64,000 nt of DNA from Sulfuricella denitrificans (GCA_002632355.1 NSJJ01000014.1:1-64000), one strand, 5' to 3'; numbered from the stretch's first letter, positions 1 to 11,205 are shown. Numbers and translations are program-made. The notes: generated by a model not told the origin, from the letters alone.

Positions 1-32
1 TCCGTCAAGCGCCCACACTTATTGGCTGTATC

Positions 33-45
33 TTGTTAAAGAACG
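33..45 (-). promoter_or_regulatory. rRNA operon leader boxA-like antitermination site
   Basis: Reverse complement reads CGTTCTTTAACAA, matching the rrn boxA consensus (GCTCTTTAACA); lies downstream of three tandem promoters pointing left out of the window. Confidence 0.75.
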
Positions 46-80
46 TTTACTTCTCTTCCCCGCCGTAGCGAGAGGTGCGC

Positions 81-108
81 ATTATACAGATCCCACACAC
101 CCTGTCAA
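81..108 (-). promoter_or_regulatory. sigma70 promoter, proximal of three tandem rrn promoters
   Basis: Reverse complement TTGACA-N16-TATAAT followed by GC-rich GCGCACC discriminator. Confidence 0.75.
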
Positions 109-165
109 ACCGTTTTTTGAAACTTTCCGACTTGCTTCGTTGCAGTGTTTCGCAACGAAGGGCGC

Positions 166-193
166 ATTATACAGATGCTGAACGCCGCGTCAA
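166..193 (-). promoter_or_regulatory. sigma70 promoter, middle of three tandem rrn promoters
   Basis: Reverse complement TTGACG-N16-TATAAT followed by GCGCCC. Confidence 0.7.
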
Positions 194-247
194 ATCTTAT
201 TTTCCTGCCGATTTGCCTCGCTGCGCTGTGCTGCAACGAAGGTGCGC

Positions 248-275
248 ATTATACAGAGGCAAATCCGATGGTCAA
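248..275 (-). promoter_or_regulatory. sigma70 promoter, distal of three tandem rrn promoters
   Basis: Reverse complement TTGACC-N16-TATAAT followed by GCGCACC. Confidence 0.7.
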
Positions 276-351
276 TGCCTTTTTGGCACATTCTTTACAT
301 TTAGATTCGTGGCTGATTAAGAACAGTCACTTACGCCAAAAAAACAGAAAA

Positions 352-1551
352 TCACACAACATTCACGCGTGCAAATTTACGCTTGCCAACCTGCAGTACA
401 ACTACAGAACCTTTGAGTAAAAGCAGAGCTTTATCACTCACTTTCTCGCCATTGGCCCTGATTCCACCTTGCTGAATCATACGAATTGCTTCTGAAGTAC
501 TGGCCGTTAGCCCGGCCTGCTTGAGCGCCTGAATAATCGACATACCCTCGCCTTCGGCCATCAATTCGATTTCTGGCAGGTCTTCGGGTATCGCCCCCTC
601 CCGGAACCGCGCCTCAAAGTCAGCCAGGGCGTTCTCTGCGGCCCTTCTATCGTGGAATCTGGCAATAATCTCTTGAGCAAACAATACTTTTATGTCGCGT
701 GGGTTACGCCCTTCGTCTACTTCTTTTTTCCATTGAGCCACAATACTCATCGGCTCAAACGACAGAAGCTCTATATAGCGCCACATCAAATCGTCCGAGA
801 CAGACATCAATTTCCCGAACATTTCATTGGGCGGCTCATGAATACCTATATAGTTGCCGAGCGATTTCGACATCTTGTTGACGCCATCAAGCCCCTCAAG
901 AATTGGCATGGTCAATACCACCTGAGGTGGCTGACCATAATGCTTCTGCAACTCCCGACCAACCAGCAGGTTAAATTTCTGGTCTGTCCCGCCGAGTTCA
1001 ACATCCGCCTTCATGGCTACCGAATCGTACCCCTGGATCAGTGGGTACAAAAACTCGTGTACTGCAATAGGCTGACCAGAAGTATAACGCTTATGAAAAT
1101 CGTCCCTCTCCAGCATGCGTGCTACCGTATGCTTGGCCGCCAGACCAATCAAATCAGCCGCACTCATTTCACCCATCCAGCTGGAATTGAACATGACCAG
1201 GGTTTTTTCCGGATCGAGTATCTTGAAAATCTGCTGCTCGTAAGTCCGAGCATTCTCAATCACCTCATCCCGTGTAAGCGGTTTACGAGTTACATTCTTG
1301 CCTGTAGGGTCGCCGATCATCCCGGTAAAATCACCAATCAGAAACATCGCCTCGTGACCCATTTCCTGGAACTGCCGCATCTTGTTAAGCAAGACAGTGT
1401 GCCCAAGATGCAGATCCGGCGCTGTCGGATCAAAACCGGCTTTGATTCGAAGCGGGCGGCCAGTCGACAGTTTTTCAATCAATTCCTGCTCAAGCAATAG
1501 CTCTGCGCAACCTCGTTTAATAATCTGGAGTGATTCTTTAATTTGACTCAT
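352..1551 (-). CDS. tyrS: Tyrosine--tRNA ligase
   Basis: 399 aa; class I aaRS signatures HLGHTVLL and KMSKS, C-terminal S4-like domain. Confidence 0.97.
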   Translation of the reverse strand: MSQIKESLQIIKRGCAELLLEQELIEKLSTGRPLRIKAGFDPTAPDLHLGHTVLLNKMRQFQEMGHEAMFLIGDFTGMIGDPTGKNVTRKPLTRDEVIENARTYEQQIFKILDPEKTLVMFNSSWMGEMSAADLIGLAAKHTVARMLERDDFHKRYTSGQPIAVHEFLYPLIQGYDSVAMKADVELGGTDQKFNLLVGRELQKHYGQPPQVVLTMPILEGLDGVNKMSKSLGNYIGIHEPPNEMFGKLMSVSDDLMWRYIELLSFEPMSIVAQWKKEVDEGRNPRDIKVLFAQEIIARFHDRRAAENALADFEARFREGAIPEDLPEIELMAEGEGMSIIQALKQAGLTASTSEAIRMIQQGGIRANGEKVSDKALLLLKGSVVVLQVGKRKFARVNVV

Positions 1552-1642
1552 TACACTTTACCAATCAGTAGAAAGTTTAACTTTTCGTGCCACGTGATTT
1601 TTGTTAAGCTTCGGGCTGACTTACAAAGACCACACAGGCAAC

Positions 1643-2962
1643 ATGTTGAATAATAATGACCGCATTCTATCGCAAAAGCTTTTTCAGTCCGAACGAAAAA
1701 TCCACCTTCGCTGGCTCGTAGGTCTCTCGGCATTGCCTTTGTTTGGTGTTGTCGCTGCCTTTGGCATAGCACCCGACACCGAAGTTCAACATATACCCAC
1801 TCGCGTTGTTGTTGAGGATTTGCGCCTGCCGTCAATTCAAGCTTCTAGTGGTAACAACGAATCATTTTGGCGTGAAGAGCGCATTCAGCGCGGCGATACT
1901 GCCAGCGCACTTCTCGGCCGCCTTGATGTCAGCAGTGAGGATACACAGTCTTTTCTGAAAGAAGCGCAGCATGCCCAGGCACTTCGCCAGTTAAAGCCGG
2001 GCAAAACCATCCAAGCACTCACAACACAAGATGGCGAGTTGTTGTCCTTACGCTACCATTATGGTGGCGACAGCATGCTACTGGTTGAAAAGCAGGGAAG
2101 CCATTTCAAGACTACCGAGCAGGCACTGCCTCTGGAACGCAAAGTTGAAATGAAATCAGGCCGGATCACCAGCTCCCTGTTTGCGGCCACCGACGATGCG
2201 AACATGCCAGATGCCGTCGCAATTCAAATGGCCGATATTTTTTCAACGGATATCGACTTTCATCGCGATTTGCAACGTGGCGACAATTTTACTGTTGTCT
2301 ATGAAACCTTTTACAGCAAAGGTGAACTGGTCAAATCCGGGCGGATCCTGGCGGCAGAATTTGTCAATAATGGCAAATCTTATCGTACTGTTTACTTCCA
2401 GAGTCACGATGGCCGCGGCGGTTATTACACGCCTGAGGGTAAAAACCTGCGCAAGGCTTTCCTGCGTTCACCATTAGAGTTCTCCCGTATCTCTTCAGGA
2501 TTTTCAAAGGCACGATACCACCCCGTTCTGAAAGAATGGCGTGCCCATAAAGGGGTTGACTATGCCGCACCCACTGGGACCCGGGTTAAAACCACAGCGG
2601 ATGGTTCGGTCACTTTCGCCGGCAGACAGAATGGTTATGGCAACCTTATTGTCGTCAAGCACCAGGGCAACTATGAAACCGTTTATGGCCACCTGTCCGG
2701 TTTTGCCAAAGGCCTTCACAAGGGGCAACACGTTAATCAAGGTGATGTGATTGGCTACGTCGGCATGACGGGACTGGCAACAGGCCCTCATCTTCACTAT
2801 GAATTCAAGGTGGCGGGCGTACAGCGCAACCCTCTGTCAATTGAAGTGCCCGTAGCATTCCCAATTGCAGCGAACCAGAAAGGCGAATTTAATCACTACA
2901 CGCAACCTCTGATGGCGCGCCTTGAGTTGCTGCGAGGCACCAATCTGGCAGCGCTCGACTAA
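1643..2962 (+). CDS. M23 family metallopeptidase (murein DD-endopeptidase MepM-like)
   Basis: C-terminal HKGVDYAAPTGTRV...GYVGMTGLATGPHLHYEF LytM motifs; N-terminal TM segment; ORF open from 1601, in-frame ATG at 1643 likely. Confidence 0.9.
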   Translation: MLNNNDRILSQKLFQSERKIHLRWLVGLSALPLFGVVAAFGIAPDTEVQHIPTRVVVEDLRLPSIQASSGNNESFWREERIQRGDTASALLGRLDVSSEDTQSFLKEAQHAQALRQLKPGKTIQALTTQDGELLSLRYHYGGDSMLLVEKQGSHFKTTEQALPLERKVEMKSGRITSSLFAATDDANMPDAVAIQMADIFSTDIDFHRDLQRGDNFTVVYETFYSKGELVKSGRILAAEFVNNGKSYRTVYFQSHDGRGGYYTPEGKNLRKAFLRSPLEFSRISSGFSKARYHPVLKEWRAHKGVDYAAPTGTRVKTTADGSVTFAGRQNGYGNLIVVKHQGNYETVYGHLSGFAKGLHKGQHVNQGDVIGYVGMTGLATGPHLHYEFKVAGVQRNPLSIEVPVAFPIAANQKGEFNHYTQPLMARLELLRGTNLAALD

Positions 2963-2970
2963 ATTTTTTT

Positions 2971-4074
2971 ATGTCGATGAGCTCTACCGAGCTTTATATT
3001 GGATTAATGTCCGGGACCAGCCTGGATGGCGTAGATGCCGCACTGATTCAGACCGATGCTAACGGCTTTCACTTTGTGGAAGCCGTTTTTCATTCTTTTG
3101 AACCCACGCTGAAAAATGAACTTCTGGCGCTCAATTTGGCAGGCGAAAATGAATTGCTGCGTGCGGCGGAAACGGGAAATATCCTGGCCGGCTTATATTC
3201 GAAAGCGGTCTCAGCACTGCTGGACAAGACAAAACACTCCCCAGACACTATCACTGCCATTGGCTGTCATGGACAGACCATACGACACCGTCCGGAGTTG
3301 GGCGTAACCATACAAATCGGCAACGCTTCGATGCTGGCCGAACTCACAGGCATCAACGTTATCGCCGATTTCCGCAGCCGCGATATCGCAGCCGGCGGCC
3401 AGGGTGCGCCACTAGTTCCGGCTTTCCACTCTGCGGCATTCCGCAGCCCGACTATCAGCCGGGCAATCGTCAATATCGGGGGCATCAGCAATCTGACCTG
3501 GCTTCCGTCAACCGGATCGATTACCGGGTTTGACTGCGGCCCCGGCAACCTGCTGCTTGATGCATGGATACAGATTCATCAGGGCAAGCCTTTTGACAGG
3601 GATGGCGCATGGTCTGCAAGCGGGACATTACTTCCAGACCTGCTGCAAACCATGCTTGCTCATCCGTTTTTTTCGGCGCCACCGCCAAAAAGCACCGGGC
3701 GAGACACCTTTCACCTCGACTGGCTGAAATCTTTTATAACCCCCCAATACGCCCCTGAAGACATCCAGGCAACATTGCTGGAATTAAGTGCGCGCACGAT
3801 TGCGGACGCCATCAATCAAAACTGCCTTGGTGCTGACGAAGTTTACCTGTGCGGCGGAGGCGCTCACAACACGACGCTCAGAAAACGCTTATCCGAATTT
3901 CTGCCGAAACGCTCTGTGGCGCTCACCGACTCTCTGGGTATTGATGCGGACTGGGTTGAAGCAGCGGCTTTTGCCTGGCTTGCCTACCAGGCACGGCATG
4001 GATTACCCGGAAATCTGCCGGCAGTAACAGGCGCAAAAGGCCCGCGAATTCTGGGTGCCAGTTACCCAGCGTAA
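2971..4074 (+). CDS. anmK: Anhydro-N-acetylmuramic acid kinase
   Basis: YIGLMSGTSLDGVDAAL N-terminus and GCHGQTIRH motif, 367 aa. Confidence 0.96.
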   Translation: MSMSSTELYIGLMSGTSLDGVDAALIQTDANGFHFVEAVFHSFEPTLKNELLALNLAGENELLRAAETGNILAGLYSKAVSALLDKTKHSPDTITAIGCHGQTIRHRPELGVTIQIGNASMLAELTGINVIADFRSRDIAAGGQGAPLVPAFHSAAFRSPTISRAIVNIGGISNLTWLPSTGSITGFDCGPGNLLLDAWIQIHQGKPFDRDGAWSASGTLLPDLLQTMLAHPFFSAPPPKSTGRDTFHLDWLKSFITPQYAPEDIQATLLELSARTIADAINQNCLGADEVYLCGGGAHNTTLRKRLSEFLPKRSVALTDSLGIDADWVEAAAFAWLAYQARHGLPGNLPAVTGAKGPRILGASYPA

Positions 4075-4104
4075 AAAAGGGGCCGCAGCCCCCTTTTTTA
4101 CGCG
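4069..4104. terminator. Bidirectional intrinsic terminator between anmK and erpA
   Basis: gcgtaaaaaaggggccgcagcccccttttttacgcg: GC stem with A/T tracts on both sides, between convergent genes. Confidence 0.85.
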
Positions 4105-4117
4105 TTGCAGGTTTCGC

Positions 4118-4492
4118 TCAGGCAGAGAACGAAGAACCACAACCGCAAGTCGTAGTTGCATTGGGATTCTTGATCACAAACTGCGCGCCATGCAAGCCTT
4201 CGCTGTAGTCAATCTCGGCCCCCGCCAGATACTGGAAACTCATGGGGTCAATCAACAGCGTAACGCCATTTTTTTCAACCACGGTATCGTCTTCATTGGT
4301 CACTTCATCAAACGTGAAGCCATACTGAAACCCGGAACAACCACCACCAGATACGAATACCCGCAGCTTCAGATCGGCACTTCCTTCCTCTTCGATCAGG
4401 CTCTTCACCTTGGCCGCGGCATTATCGGTAAAATTCAACGGACTCGGCATCTCGGTTTCTGTGTTCATAGCGTGCTCCTGGAAATTATTCAA
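4118..4492 (-). CDS. erpA: Iron-sulfur cluster insertion protein ErpA (A-type carrier)
   Basis: [14 protein letters not shown] ... [16 protein letters not shown] conserved cysteines. Confidence 0.93.
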   Translation of the reverse strand: MNNFQEHAMNTETEMPSPLNFTDNAAAKVKSLIEEEGSADLKLRVFVSGGGCSGFQYGFTFDEVTNEDDTVVEKNGVTLLIDPMSFQYLAGAEIDYSEGLHGAQFVIKNPNATTTCGCGSSFSA

Positions 4493-4519
4493 AAACGTAT
4501 TTTGCTAAACTATAGCAAT

Positions 4520-4930
4520 TCAGTCAACTACTATCGAGCCTTCGATGGCCGCAGGTGGTGGCAGCGCCAACTTTTCCTGATGCACCAGCTTCCCCTCGAC
4601 AATAGCCCCGACATGCATCTCAAGGGTCTTGTAGTGAACATCCCCTGTGACCCTGGATTTGGCCTGCAGTTCAACATACTCGGAAACATACACCGGACCG
4701 GCGACGGTCCCATTCACCACAAGGTGAGAAACCTCGATTATACCCTCGACCCGCGCCTGCTCAGAGAGCACCAGAGTACTCGCCTGTCCAGCTTCGGCAC
4801 GAACATTGCCAATCACGTCACCATCGATACGCAAACCACCGGAAAAAAAGATATCTCCCTCAATCCGGGTGCCATGCCCAATCAGACTATCTATCCGATT
4901 TTGTGGCTTCATGCTCTTTTTACCAAACAT
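4520..4930 (-). CDS. Bactofilin family polymer-forming cytoskeletal protein
   Basis: Repeated IEGDIFFSGGLRIDGDVIGNV / GTVAGPVYVSEYVELQAKSRVTGDVHYKTLEMHVGAIVEGKL pattern. Confidence 0.9.
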   Translation of the reverse strand: MFGKKSMKPQNRIDSLIGHGTRIEGDIFFSGGLRIDGDVIGNVRAEAGQASTLVLSEQARVEGIIEVSHLVVNGTVAGPVYVSEYVELQAKSRVTGDVHYKTLEMHVGAIVEGKLVHQEKLALPPPAAIEGSIVVD

Positions 4931-4947
4931 ATACTCCCCTTGTCACC

Positions 4948-5685
4948 TCAAGACAAATTCACTGTTTTGCTTAATTTTGGCTGAGTTGACCCATCGCTAA
5001 AAATACGCGCCTCGACACTCCTGGCCACCGCCCCTGGAGCAAGTTGAAAAACGCCCTCAAGGCTTTGATATGACTTCAGACTGATCTTGAACTTCTCATC
5101 CGCAACCGCATTCGCTGGAAATACCTGAACACTCTTCCCTCTACCATCCTGAATTGTCACGACCAGCTGGAGACGGCCATGAAAGACACGCTCTTTTTGC
5201 CCGGCCTGAACCAGTTGCAACTGAAAACGGTAAGCACCCGGGAGCACATTCTTCACCGTGAAACGCTGAACATTCAATGCACTTGAATGATCCGAAGATG
5301 TCATCCCACGAATAAAAGCAAGCTCTTCCCTCAATGTGGCATTCTCTGCCTGCAGAGCCTTTAGTTCATGCTCAAGATTTTTCTGTGCTTCTGCATCGAT
5401 CTGCGTGTGGCGATCAATTTTGACCTGAGCAGACTGAAGTTGCGCATTTACCGCTTCCAGCTGCCTGACCCTGCTACTCAGCTGTTCCACGCCCTGGGTG
5501 GCATCGCCCCGGCCCAATGCGGTCAAACCTCCGGCCAGATCATAAATCCACCATGCCAGCGCAATCCCCACGCCAAGCGCAAGGCTCATAAACAAACCGC
5601 GCCAGTACCATGCAACATGACTTCGCACCGCGACCCGGCGCGATGCCATGCTGTATTTTCGTCGCCTCGCACGCAGCAAACTCAT
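4948..5685 (-). CDS. Conserved membrane-anchored coiled-coil protein, function unknown
   Basis: 245 aa, one TM helix, coiled coil, beta-rich C-terminus; overlaps argC by 4 nt (operon). Confidence 0.7.
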   Translation of the reverse strand: MSLLRARRRKYSMASRRVAVRSHVAWYWRGLFMSLALGVGIALAWWIYDLAGGLTALGRGDATQGVEQLSSRVRQLEAVNAQLQSAQVKIDRHTQIDAEAQKNLEHELKALQAENATLREELAFIRGMTSSDHSSALNVQRFTVKNVLPGAYRFQLQLVQAGQKERVFHGRLQLVVTIQDGRGKSVQVFPANAVADEKFKISLKSYQSLEGVFQLAPGAVARSVEARIFSDGSTQPKLSKTVNLS

Positions 5686-6710
5686 GGCAAGATAGGTATC
5701 TGCTGCAACCCGGTATTTTCCTGCAAGCCAAATAGAATATTCATGTTCTGTACTGCCTGACCAGCTGCACCCTTGACCAGATTATCGATGACCGAAAGAA
5801 TCACGACCATGTCACCACCTTGTGGACGATGCACCGCAATGCGGCAAAAGTTGGCCGATCTCACCGAACGCGTCTCAGGGTGGCTCCCCTCAGGAAGAAC
5901 ATCCACAAAATACTCCTCGGCATAACGCTTCTCATATAAAGCCTGAATATCCACATCCTTCGTCATTCGGGCATAAAGCGTCGCATGAATCCCTCGAATC
6001 AATGGGGTCAGATGAGGCACAAAGGTCAATCCAACAGCAGACCCGGCACGCAGTGACAAACCCTGCACAATTTCAGGCAAATGACGGTGGCCCGCCACAC
6101 CATAAGCTTTGAAATTATCTGATGCCTCACTGAACAAGGCATGGACCTCGGCCTTGCGTCCCGCTCCGGAGACACCCGACTTGCAATCCGCAACCAGCCC
6201 GTCAAGATCAACCACGCCTGCCTCGATCAACGGCAGAAAACCAAGCTGAACCGCTGTGGGATAACAACCCGGGTTGGCGATCACGCGCGCACCCGGAATT
6301 TCCTGACGGTTGATTTCGGGCAAGGCATATACCGCCTCCTGAACCAGGTCAGGGCAGGCATGCTTCATGCCGTACCATTTTTCCCAGACAGGAATATCCT
6401 TGATGCGAAAATCCGCAGCCAGGTCGATTATTCGCACCCCGGCATCCACCAGAGCCTGCGCCTGCTGCATGGCAACACCGTTGGGCGTGGCAAAGAACAC
6501 CACATCGCATTTTTCAAGTGGCGCATGAGCTGGATCCTCGAACTTGAGATCCACTCTGCCGCGCAGATTGGGGAACATATCGCTCACCGCCATCCCGGCT
6601 TCCTTGCGCGAGGTAATGGTCTTCAACTGCGCATCTGGATGCTGAGCAAGCAAACGCAGCAACTCCACTCCGGTATACCCGGTGCCACCAACAATACCTA
6701 CCTTGATCAT
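5682..6710 (-). CDS. argC: N-acetyl-gamma-glutamyl-phosphate reductase
   Basis: [17 protein letters not shown] and ANPGCYPTA active-site motif, 342 aa. Confidence 0.96.
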   Translation of the reverse strand: MIKVGIVGGTGYTGVELLRLLAQHPDAQLKTITSRKEAGMAVSDMFPNLRGRVDLKFEDPAHAPLEKCDVVFFATPNGVAMQQAQALVDAGVRIIDLAADFRIKDIPVWEKWYGMKHACPDLVQEAVYALPEINRQEIPGARVIANPGCYPTAVQLGFLPLIEAGVVDLDGLVADCKSGVSGAGRKAEVHALFSEASDNFKAYGVAGHRHLPEIVQGLSLRAGSAVGLTFVPHLTPLIRGIHATLYARMTKDVDIQALYEKRYAEEYFVDVLPEGSHPETRSVRSANFCRIAVHRPQGGDMVVILSVIDNLVKGAAGQAVQNMNILFGLQENTGLQQIPILP

Positions 6711-6780
6711 TGCCGCTACCCTTCACCGAAAGAGATTAATCATAAAAGGCCGCCAACTGTTAAGCAACCCGACAGGCAAT

Positions 6781-6808
6781 AAAAAAGCCGCCCGAAGGCG
6801 GCTTTTTT
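6781..6808. terminator. Intrinsic terminator downstream of rpsI
   Basis: aaaaaagccgcccgaaggcggctttttt perfect hairpin with flanking A/T tracts. Confidence 0.85.
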
Positions 6809-6822
6809 CCACACAAACGCAA

Positions 6823-7215
6823 TTAACGCTTGGAGAATTGCTTGCGGCGACGCGCTTTGCGCAAACCGACTTTTTTACGCTCGACTTCACGAGCATCGCG
6901 CGTCACCAGACCTGCCTGGGAAAGCGCGCTCTTCAGGTTCGCATCGTAATCAATCAGGGCACGGGTAATGCCATGACGTACGGCACCCGCCTGACCTGAC
7001 TCGCCACCACCCGCCACGTTGACCAAGATGTCAAAAGAAGCGAGGTTGTTAGTCAATTCCAGTGGCTGGCGCACGACCATGCGACCCGTTTCACGTGAAA
7101 AGAAAACGTCTACAGGCTTGCCGTTGACGACAATGTTGCCCGAGCCAGATTTCAAGAATACGCGCGCTACCGAGCTCTTGCGACGGCCAGTTCCATAGTT
7201 GTAATTACCGATCAT
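6823..7215 (-). CDS. rpsI: 30S ribosomal protein S9
   Basis: [14 protein letters not shown]...[16 protein letters not shown]. Confidence 0.98.
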   Translation of the reverse strand: MIGNYNYGTGRRKSSVARVFLKSGSGNIVVNGKPVDVFFSRETGRMVVRQPLELTNNLASFDILVNVAGGGESGQAGAVRHGITRALIDYDANLKSALSQAGLVTRDAREVERKKVGLRKARRRKQFSKR

Positions 7216-7224
7216 GGCGATTCC

Positions 7225-7653
7225 TTAAATATCCAATGCCTTGGGTTGTTGCGCAACATGCTGATGCTCTGAACCGCTGTAGCACTTGAGCTTCTTGAGC
7301 ATGGCGTAACCCAGAGGGCCTTTTGGCAACATGCCTTTTACGGCCTTCTCCAGCACGCGGCCAGGGAAACGCTGTTGCATATTAGTAAAGTTGGTGGTGT
7401 AAAGACCGCCCGGGTAACCGCTGTGCCGATGATACTGCTTGTCTTCAGCCTTGTTGCCGGTGACGCGCAGCTTTTCAACGTTTACGACCACGATATAATC
7501 GCCAGTGTCCACGTGTGGCGTGTATTCAGCCTTGTGTTTACCGCGCAAACGCGATGCAATTTCACTAGCCAGACGCCCCAAAACTTTATCCGTGGCGTCA
7601 ACCAGGAACCAGTCACGTTTGACCTCGTGCGGTTTTGCAGAAAAAGTTTTCAT
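7225..7653 (-). CDS. rplM: 50S ribosomal protein L13
   Basis: [19 protein letters not shown]...[11 protein letters not shown]. Confidence 0.98.
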   Translation of the reverse strand: MKTFSAKPHEVKRDWFLVDATDKVLGRLASEIASRLRGKHKAEYTPHVDTGDYIVVVNVEKLRVTGNKAEDKQYHRHSGYPGGLYTTNFTNMQQRFPGRVLEKAVKGMLPKGPLGYAMLKKLKCYSGSEHQHVAQQPKALDI

Positions 7654-7830
7654 GCAGAAATCCAGTTGTTCGAATAGAGAAAGGGGCGCATTTTAAGGCA
7701 GATCACTTGCCGCTGTCAAACACTAATCCTGATCATGGATAGTGCGCGTCGAAACTCGATCCGTCTGATCTGATAAAATACGAACCAGCTCGACTCGAGT
7801 CACCAGACATACAAGACAGAAAGGGATGGC

Positions 7831-8250
7831 ATGAAAGCACGCATTAAATGGGCTGGCGAAGCCAGCTTTATCGGCGAAACCGAGAGTAGTCACGCCATTG
7901 TAATGGATGGCCCGCCCGACATGGGGGGGCGCAATATCGGACCGCGCCCCATGGAACTGTTGCTGCTCGGCACCGGCGGCTGCACCTCTTTCGACGTGGT
8001 CCATATCCTCAAAAAGAGCCGCCAGCAGATCAGCGATTGCGTTGCAGAAATCGAAGCGGAACGCGCAACGACTGACCCCAAAGTGTTCACCAGGATTCAC
8101 ATTCACTTTATCGTCAGTGGTAAAAACCTGAAAGCAGAACAGGTTGAACGTGCGGTCAAACTTTCCGCAGAAAAATACTGCTCGGCTTCCATCATGCTGG
8201 GGAAAAGTGCCGAAATCACACACGATTTCGAGATTGTGGAACTGGCCTGA
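7831..8250 (+). CDS. OsmC/Ohr family protein
   Basis: GPRPMELLLLGTGGCTSFDVVHIL and VSGKNL..EQVERAVKLSAEKYCSAS motifs. Confidence 0.9.
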   Translation: MKARIKWAGEASFIGETESSHAIVMDGPPDMGGRNIGPRPMELLLLGTGGCTSFDVVHILKKSRQQISDCVAEIEAERATTDPKVFTRIHIHFIVSGKNLKAEQVERAVKLSAEKYCSASIMLGKSAEITHDFEIVELA

Positions 8251-8324
8251 CAAGCCCCGGTGTACATTGCAAATTTGGCCCGCTTCACCTAAACTGGACC
8301 GAACTCTTACAAACATCGGTTAAT

Positions 8325-8735
8325 ATGCTGTTTATTAAAAGCAAAATTAAACTTCTTCAGGGCGCAGCCGTTGCATTTGCGTTTCTCGCGTCTACTAACG
8401 CTCAAAGTGAAATTTACAAGCACGTTGACCCCCAGGGTCGCGTGACGTATTCCAACGTCCCGATGAAGGGCGCTATCAGACTCAATCTTGACCCTCTAAC
8501 CACGGTTCCAGCCCCGCGCCGCAGCGTCAGTACGCCATCACCCGCTGGCTTTCCCAGAATTGACAACGATACGCAGAAAAAACGCGATGACACACGGCGA
8601 AAAATTCTGGAAGAGGAACTTTCGGCAGAGGAACAACTCCTTGCAGAGGCTGCAAAGGGAAAATCCAGAGACGAGATTGAACTTCATGAGAAAAACATCG
8701 CTGCACTTAAAAAAGAACTTGCCAACCTGAAGTGA
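8325..8735 (+). CDS. DUF4124-type small secreted protein
   Basis: Signal peptide then SEIYKHVDPQGRVTYSNVP, a DUF4124-like motif. Confidence 0.75.
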   Translation: MLFIKSKIKLLQGAAVAFAFLASTNAQSEIYKHVDPQGRVTYSNVPMKGAIRLNLDPLTTVPAPRRSVSTPSPAGFPRIDNDTQKKRDDTRRKILEEELSAEEQLLAEAAKGKSRDEIELHEKNIAALKKELANLK

Positions 8736-9790
8736 TTCCGCCTTTATTTCTTGGCCTGGAGCACCTCTCCACTGCGGTTTTTTTGCTGGATGAAAACGGG
8801 CTTGTCCTGTATGCCAATCCTTCGGCCGAAAATCTTTTCGAGATCAGCCTGAATCATATTTCGGAACAAGCGCTGACGCATGTCTTCGGAGAGGACAGCC
8901 CGCTCGTTTCCGCCGTCGAACAGATCCTTCCGGGCAACACCAGTTTTACCGAGCACGAGCTGACTTTAGGCACCGCCAGCCACGCCTTTCTTTCTGTCAG
9001 CTGCACATTTACGCCCGTACAAATCGGCACGGTTCGCCTTATCCTTGAATTTCACCAGATTGACAAGCAACTGAAAATCGCAAGGGAAGAACGCATGCTG
9101 CTGCAACAGCAGGCCAATCAGGAACTGGTGCGCAATCTGGCGCATGAAATCAAGAATCCGCTCGGCGGACTACGCGGGGCTGCCCAGTTACTGGAACTGG
9201 AACTGCCCAAGCCAGAGCTGAAGGAGTACACCCAGGTCATTATCAAGGAGGCCGACCGGCTTCGTTCACTGATGGACCGTCTGCTCACGCCGCACCGCCT
9301 GCCTCATTGCCGCAATGTGAACATTCATGAAGTTCTGGAACGGGTTCGCAGCCTGCTGCTGGCGGAACATCCGCAAGGCGTTTCTATCCGCCGGGATTAC
9401 GATACCAGCCTGCCTGAGATATACGCCGACCCGGAACAACTAATACAAGTCGCGCTCAATATCAGCCGGAATGCCGCCCAGGCCATGCAAGGCCGAGGAG
9501 TAATCACGCTGCGCACACGCATCGCCCGGCAAGTCACGCTGGCAAAAAAACGCTATCGACTCGCGCTCATGATTCAGATTATCGATAATGGGCCTGGCGT
9601 ACCGGAAAACATTTACGAAAAAATATTTTACCCGCTGGTTTCAGGACGTGACGGCGGAAGCGGTCTGGGACTGACGCTGGCCCAGACATTTGTGGCCCAG
9701 CATCATGGATCCATCGAATGCGACAGCAAACCTGGCCGCACCTGCTTTACAATACTGTTGCCCGTTACCGAAACCGCCTTCCACACCTGA
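8732..9790 (+). CDS. ntrB: PAS-containing nitrogen regulation sensor histidine kinase NtrB
   Basis: NLAHEIKNPLGGLRGAAQLLE H-box, GxGxG ATP lid, adjacent ntrC; GTG start. Confidence 0.93.
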   Translation: MIPPLFLGLEHLSTAVFLLDENGLVLYANPSAENLFEISLNHISEQALTHVFGEDSPLVSAVEQILPGNTSFTEHELTLGTASHAFLSVSCTFTPVQIGTVRLILEFHQIDKQLKIAREERMLLQQQANQELVRNLAHEIKNPLGGLRGAAQLLELELPKPELKEYTQVIIKEADRLRSLMDRLLTPHRLPHCRNVNIHEVLERVRSLLLAEHPQGVSIRRDYDTSLPEIYADPEQLIQVALNISRNAAQAMQGRGVITLRTRIARQVTLAKKRYRLALMIQIIDNGPGVPENIYEKIFYPLVSGRDGGSGLGLTLAQTFVAQHHGSIECDSKPGRTCFTILLPVTETAFHT

Positions 9791-9807
9791 AACAACAAGA
9801 ATCCCTT

Positions 9808-11205
9808 ATGAAGCCAATCTGGATCATTGATGACGATCGCTCAATCCGTTGGGTTTTTGAAAAAACCCTGACGCGCGCTGGTATCGAATTCAAGAGCTTT
9901 TCCTCCGCTCAGGAAGCGTTTTCCGCTCTTGAAACCTCAACCCCGCAGGTTGTTGTTAGCGATATCCGCATGCCGGGAGAGTCCGGCCTGGAGCTGCTGC
10001 AGCGCCTCAAGCAACGCCACCCGACCCTGCCCGTCATCATCATGACGGCCCATTCCGACCTGGAAAGTGCTGTTTCCGCTTTTCAGGGGGGAGCTTTCGA
10101 ATACCTGCCCAAGCCTTTTGACATCGACCACGCAGTCGATCTGATTCGCCGTGCAATTGATGAAAGCATGCGACAAAGCGGAGAACAGGAGACGCTTGAG
10201 GCCACACCCGAGATTCTTGGCCAGGCGCCTGCGATGCAGGAAGTATTTCGTGCTATCGGCCGCCTGTCTCAATCGCATGTCACAGTGCTGATCAACGGAG
10301 AATCCGGTTCCGGCAAGGAACTGGTTGCACGCGCGCTGCACCGCCACAGCCCCCGCGCCGACAAACCCTTCATTGCCATCAATACCGCAGCCATTCCCAG
10401 AGACCTGCTGGAATCCGAGCTGTTCGGCCATGAACGCGGCGCCTTTACCGGGGCCCAGGCGATGCGTCGCGGTCGCTTCGAACAGGCGGATGGCGGCACG
10501 CTTTTTCTGGACGAAATCGGCGACATGCCTTCCGAGTTGCAAACCCGCCTCCTGCGCGTACTCTCCGACGGCCAGTTTTACCGTGTTGGCGGCCACTCCC
10601 CGATCAAGGTCAATGTTCGCGTCATTGCCGCAACCCACCAGGACATGGAACAGCGAGTCAAGCAGGGGCTGTTTCGTGAAGATCTTTTTCACCGCCTGAA
10701 CGTAATTCGCCTGCGTCTCCCACCACTGCGCGAGCGCCGCGAAGACATTCCGCTGCTGGCCAAATTCTTTTTGCAAAAGAGTGCCCAGGAACTGGGTGTC
10801 GAAGCAAAAAAACTTTCTGAAGCCGCGCTCAAATATCTGGCTGCACTGCCGTGGAGTGGAAACGTCAGGCAGCTTGAAAACGTCTGCCACTGGATTACGG
10901 TCATGGCGCCGGGTCAGAACGTCGAAGTGCCAGACTTGCCTTCGGAACTGCGCGAAGAAAGCCAGACTATCGTCTGCGCCGACTGGGCTAGCGCGCTGGA
11001 AACTTCAGCATGCTCTGCCTTTGATCGTGGCGAAAAAGGCATCATGGAAGCACTGACTCATCAGTTTGAGCGCGTACTGATCGCCCAGGCGCTCAAACAT
11101 ACGGGCGGAAGAAAGATCGAAGCCGCGCTGCTGCTTGGCCTGGGACGCAACACCCTGACGCGGAAAATTCAGGAGCTGGGCATGGAAGATAGCGGCGAAG
11201 CCTGA
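9808..11205 (+). CDS. ntrC: Nitrogen regulation response regulator NtrC (sigma54 activator)
   Basis: Receiver domain, GESGSGKELVARALH, GAFTGA, C-terminal Fis-type HTH; ATG at 9808 inside longer ORF 9718..11205. Confidence 0.95.
   Translation: MKPIWIIDDDRSIRWVFEKTLTRAGIEFKSFSSAQEAFSALETSTPQVVVSDIRMPGESGLELLQRLKQRHPTLPVIIMTAHSDLESAVSAFQGGAFEYLPKPFDIDHAVDLIRRAIDESMRQSGEQETLEATPEILGQAPAMQEVFRAIGRLSQSHVTVLINGESGSGKELVARALHRHSPRADKPFIAINTAAIPRDLLESELFGHERGAFTGAQAMRRGRFEQADGGTLFLDEIGDMPSELQTRLLRVLSDGQFYRVGGHSPIKVNVRVIAATHQDMEQRVKQGLFREDLFHRLNVIRLRLPPLRERREDIPLLAKFFLQKSAQELGVEAKKLSEAALKYLAALPWSGNVRQLENVCHWITVMAPGQNVEVPDLPSELREESQTIVCADWASALETSACSAFDRGEKGIMEALTHQFERVLIAQALKHTGGRKIEAALLLGLGRNTLTRKIQELGMEDSGEA

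Noticed and set aside
652-1500. 282-aa plus-strand ORF antisense to tyrS
   Set aside because: Antisense to a clear tyrosyl-tRNA synthetase.
11169-11205. Convergent overlap of ntrC and cbbR coding ends
   Set aside because: A 37-bp tail-to-tail overlap is common in compact genomes; not worth a separate finding.
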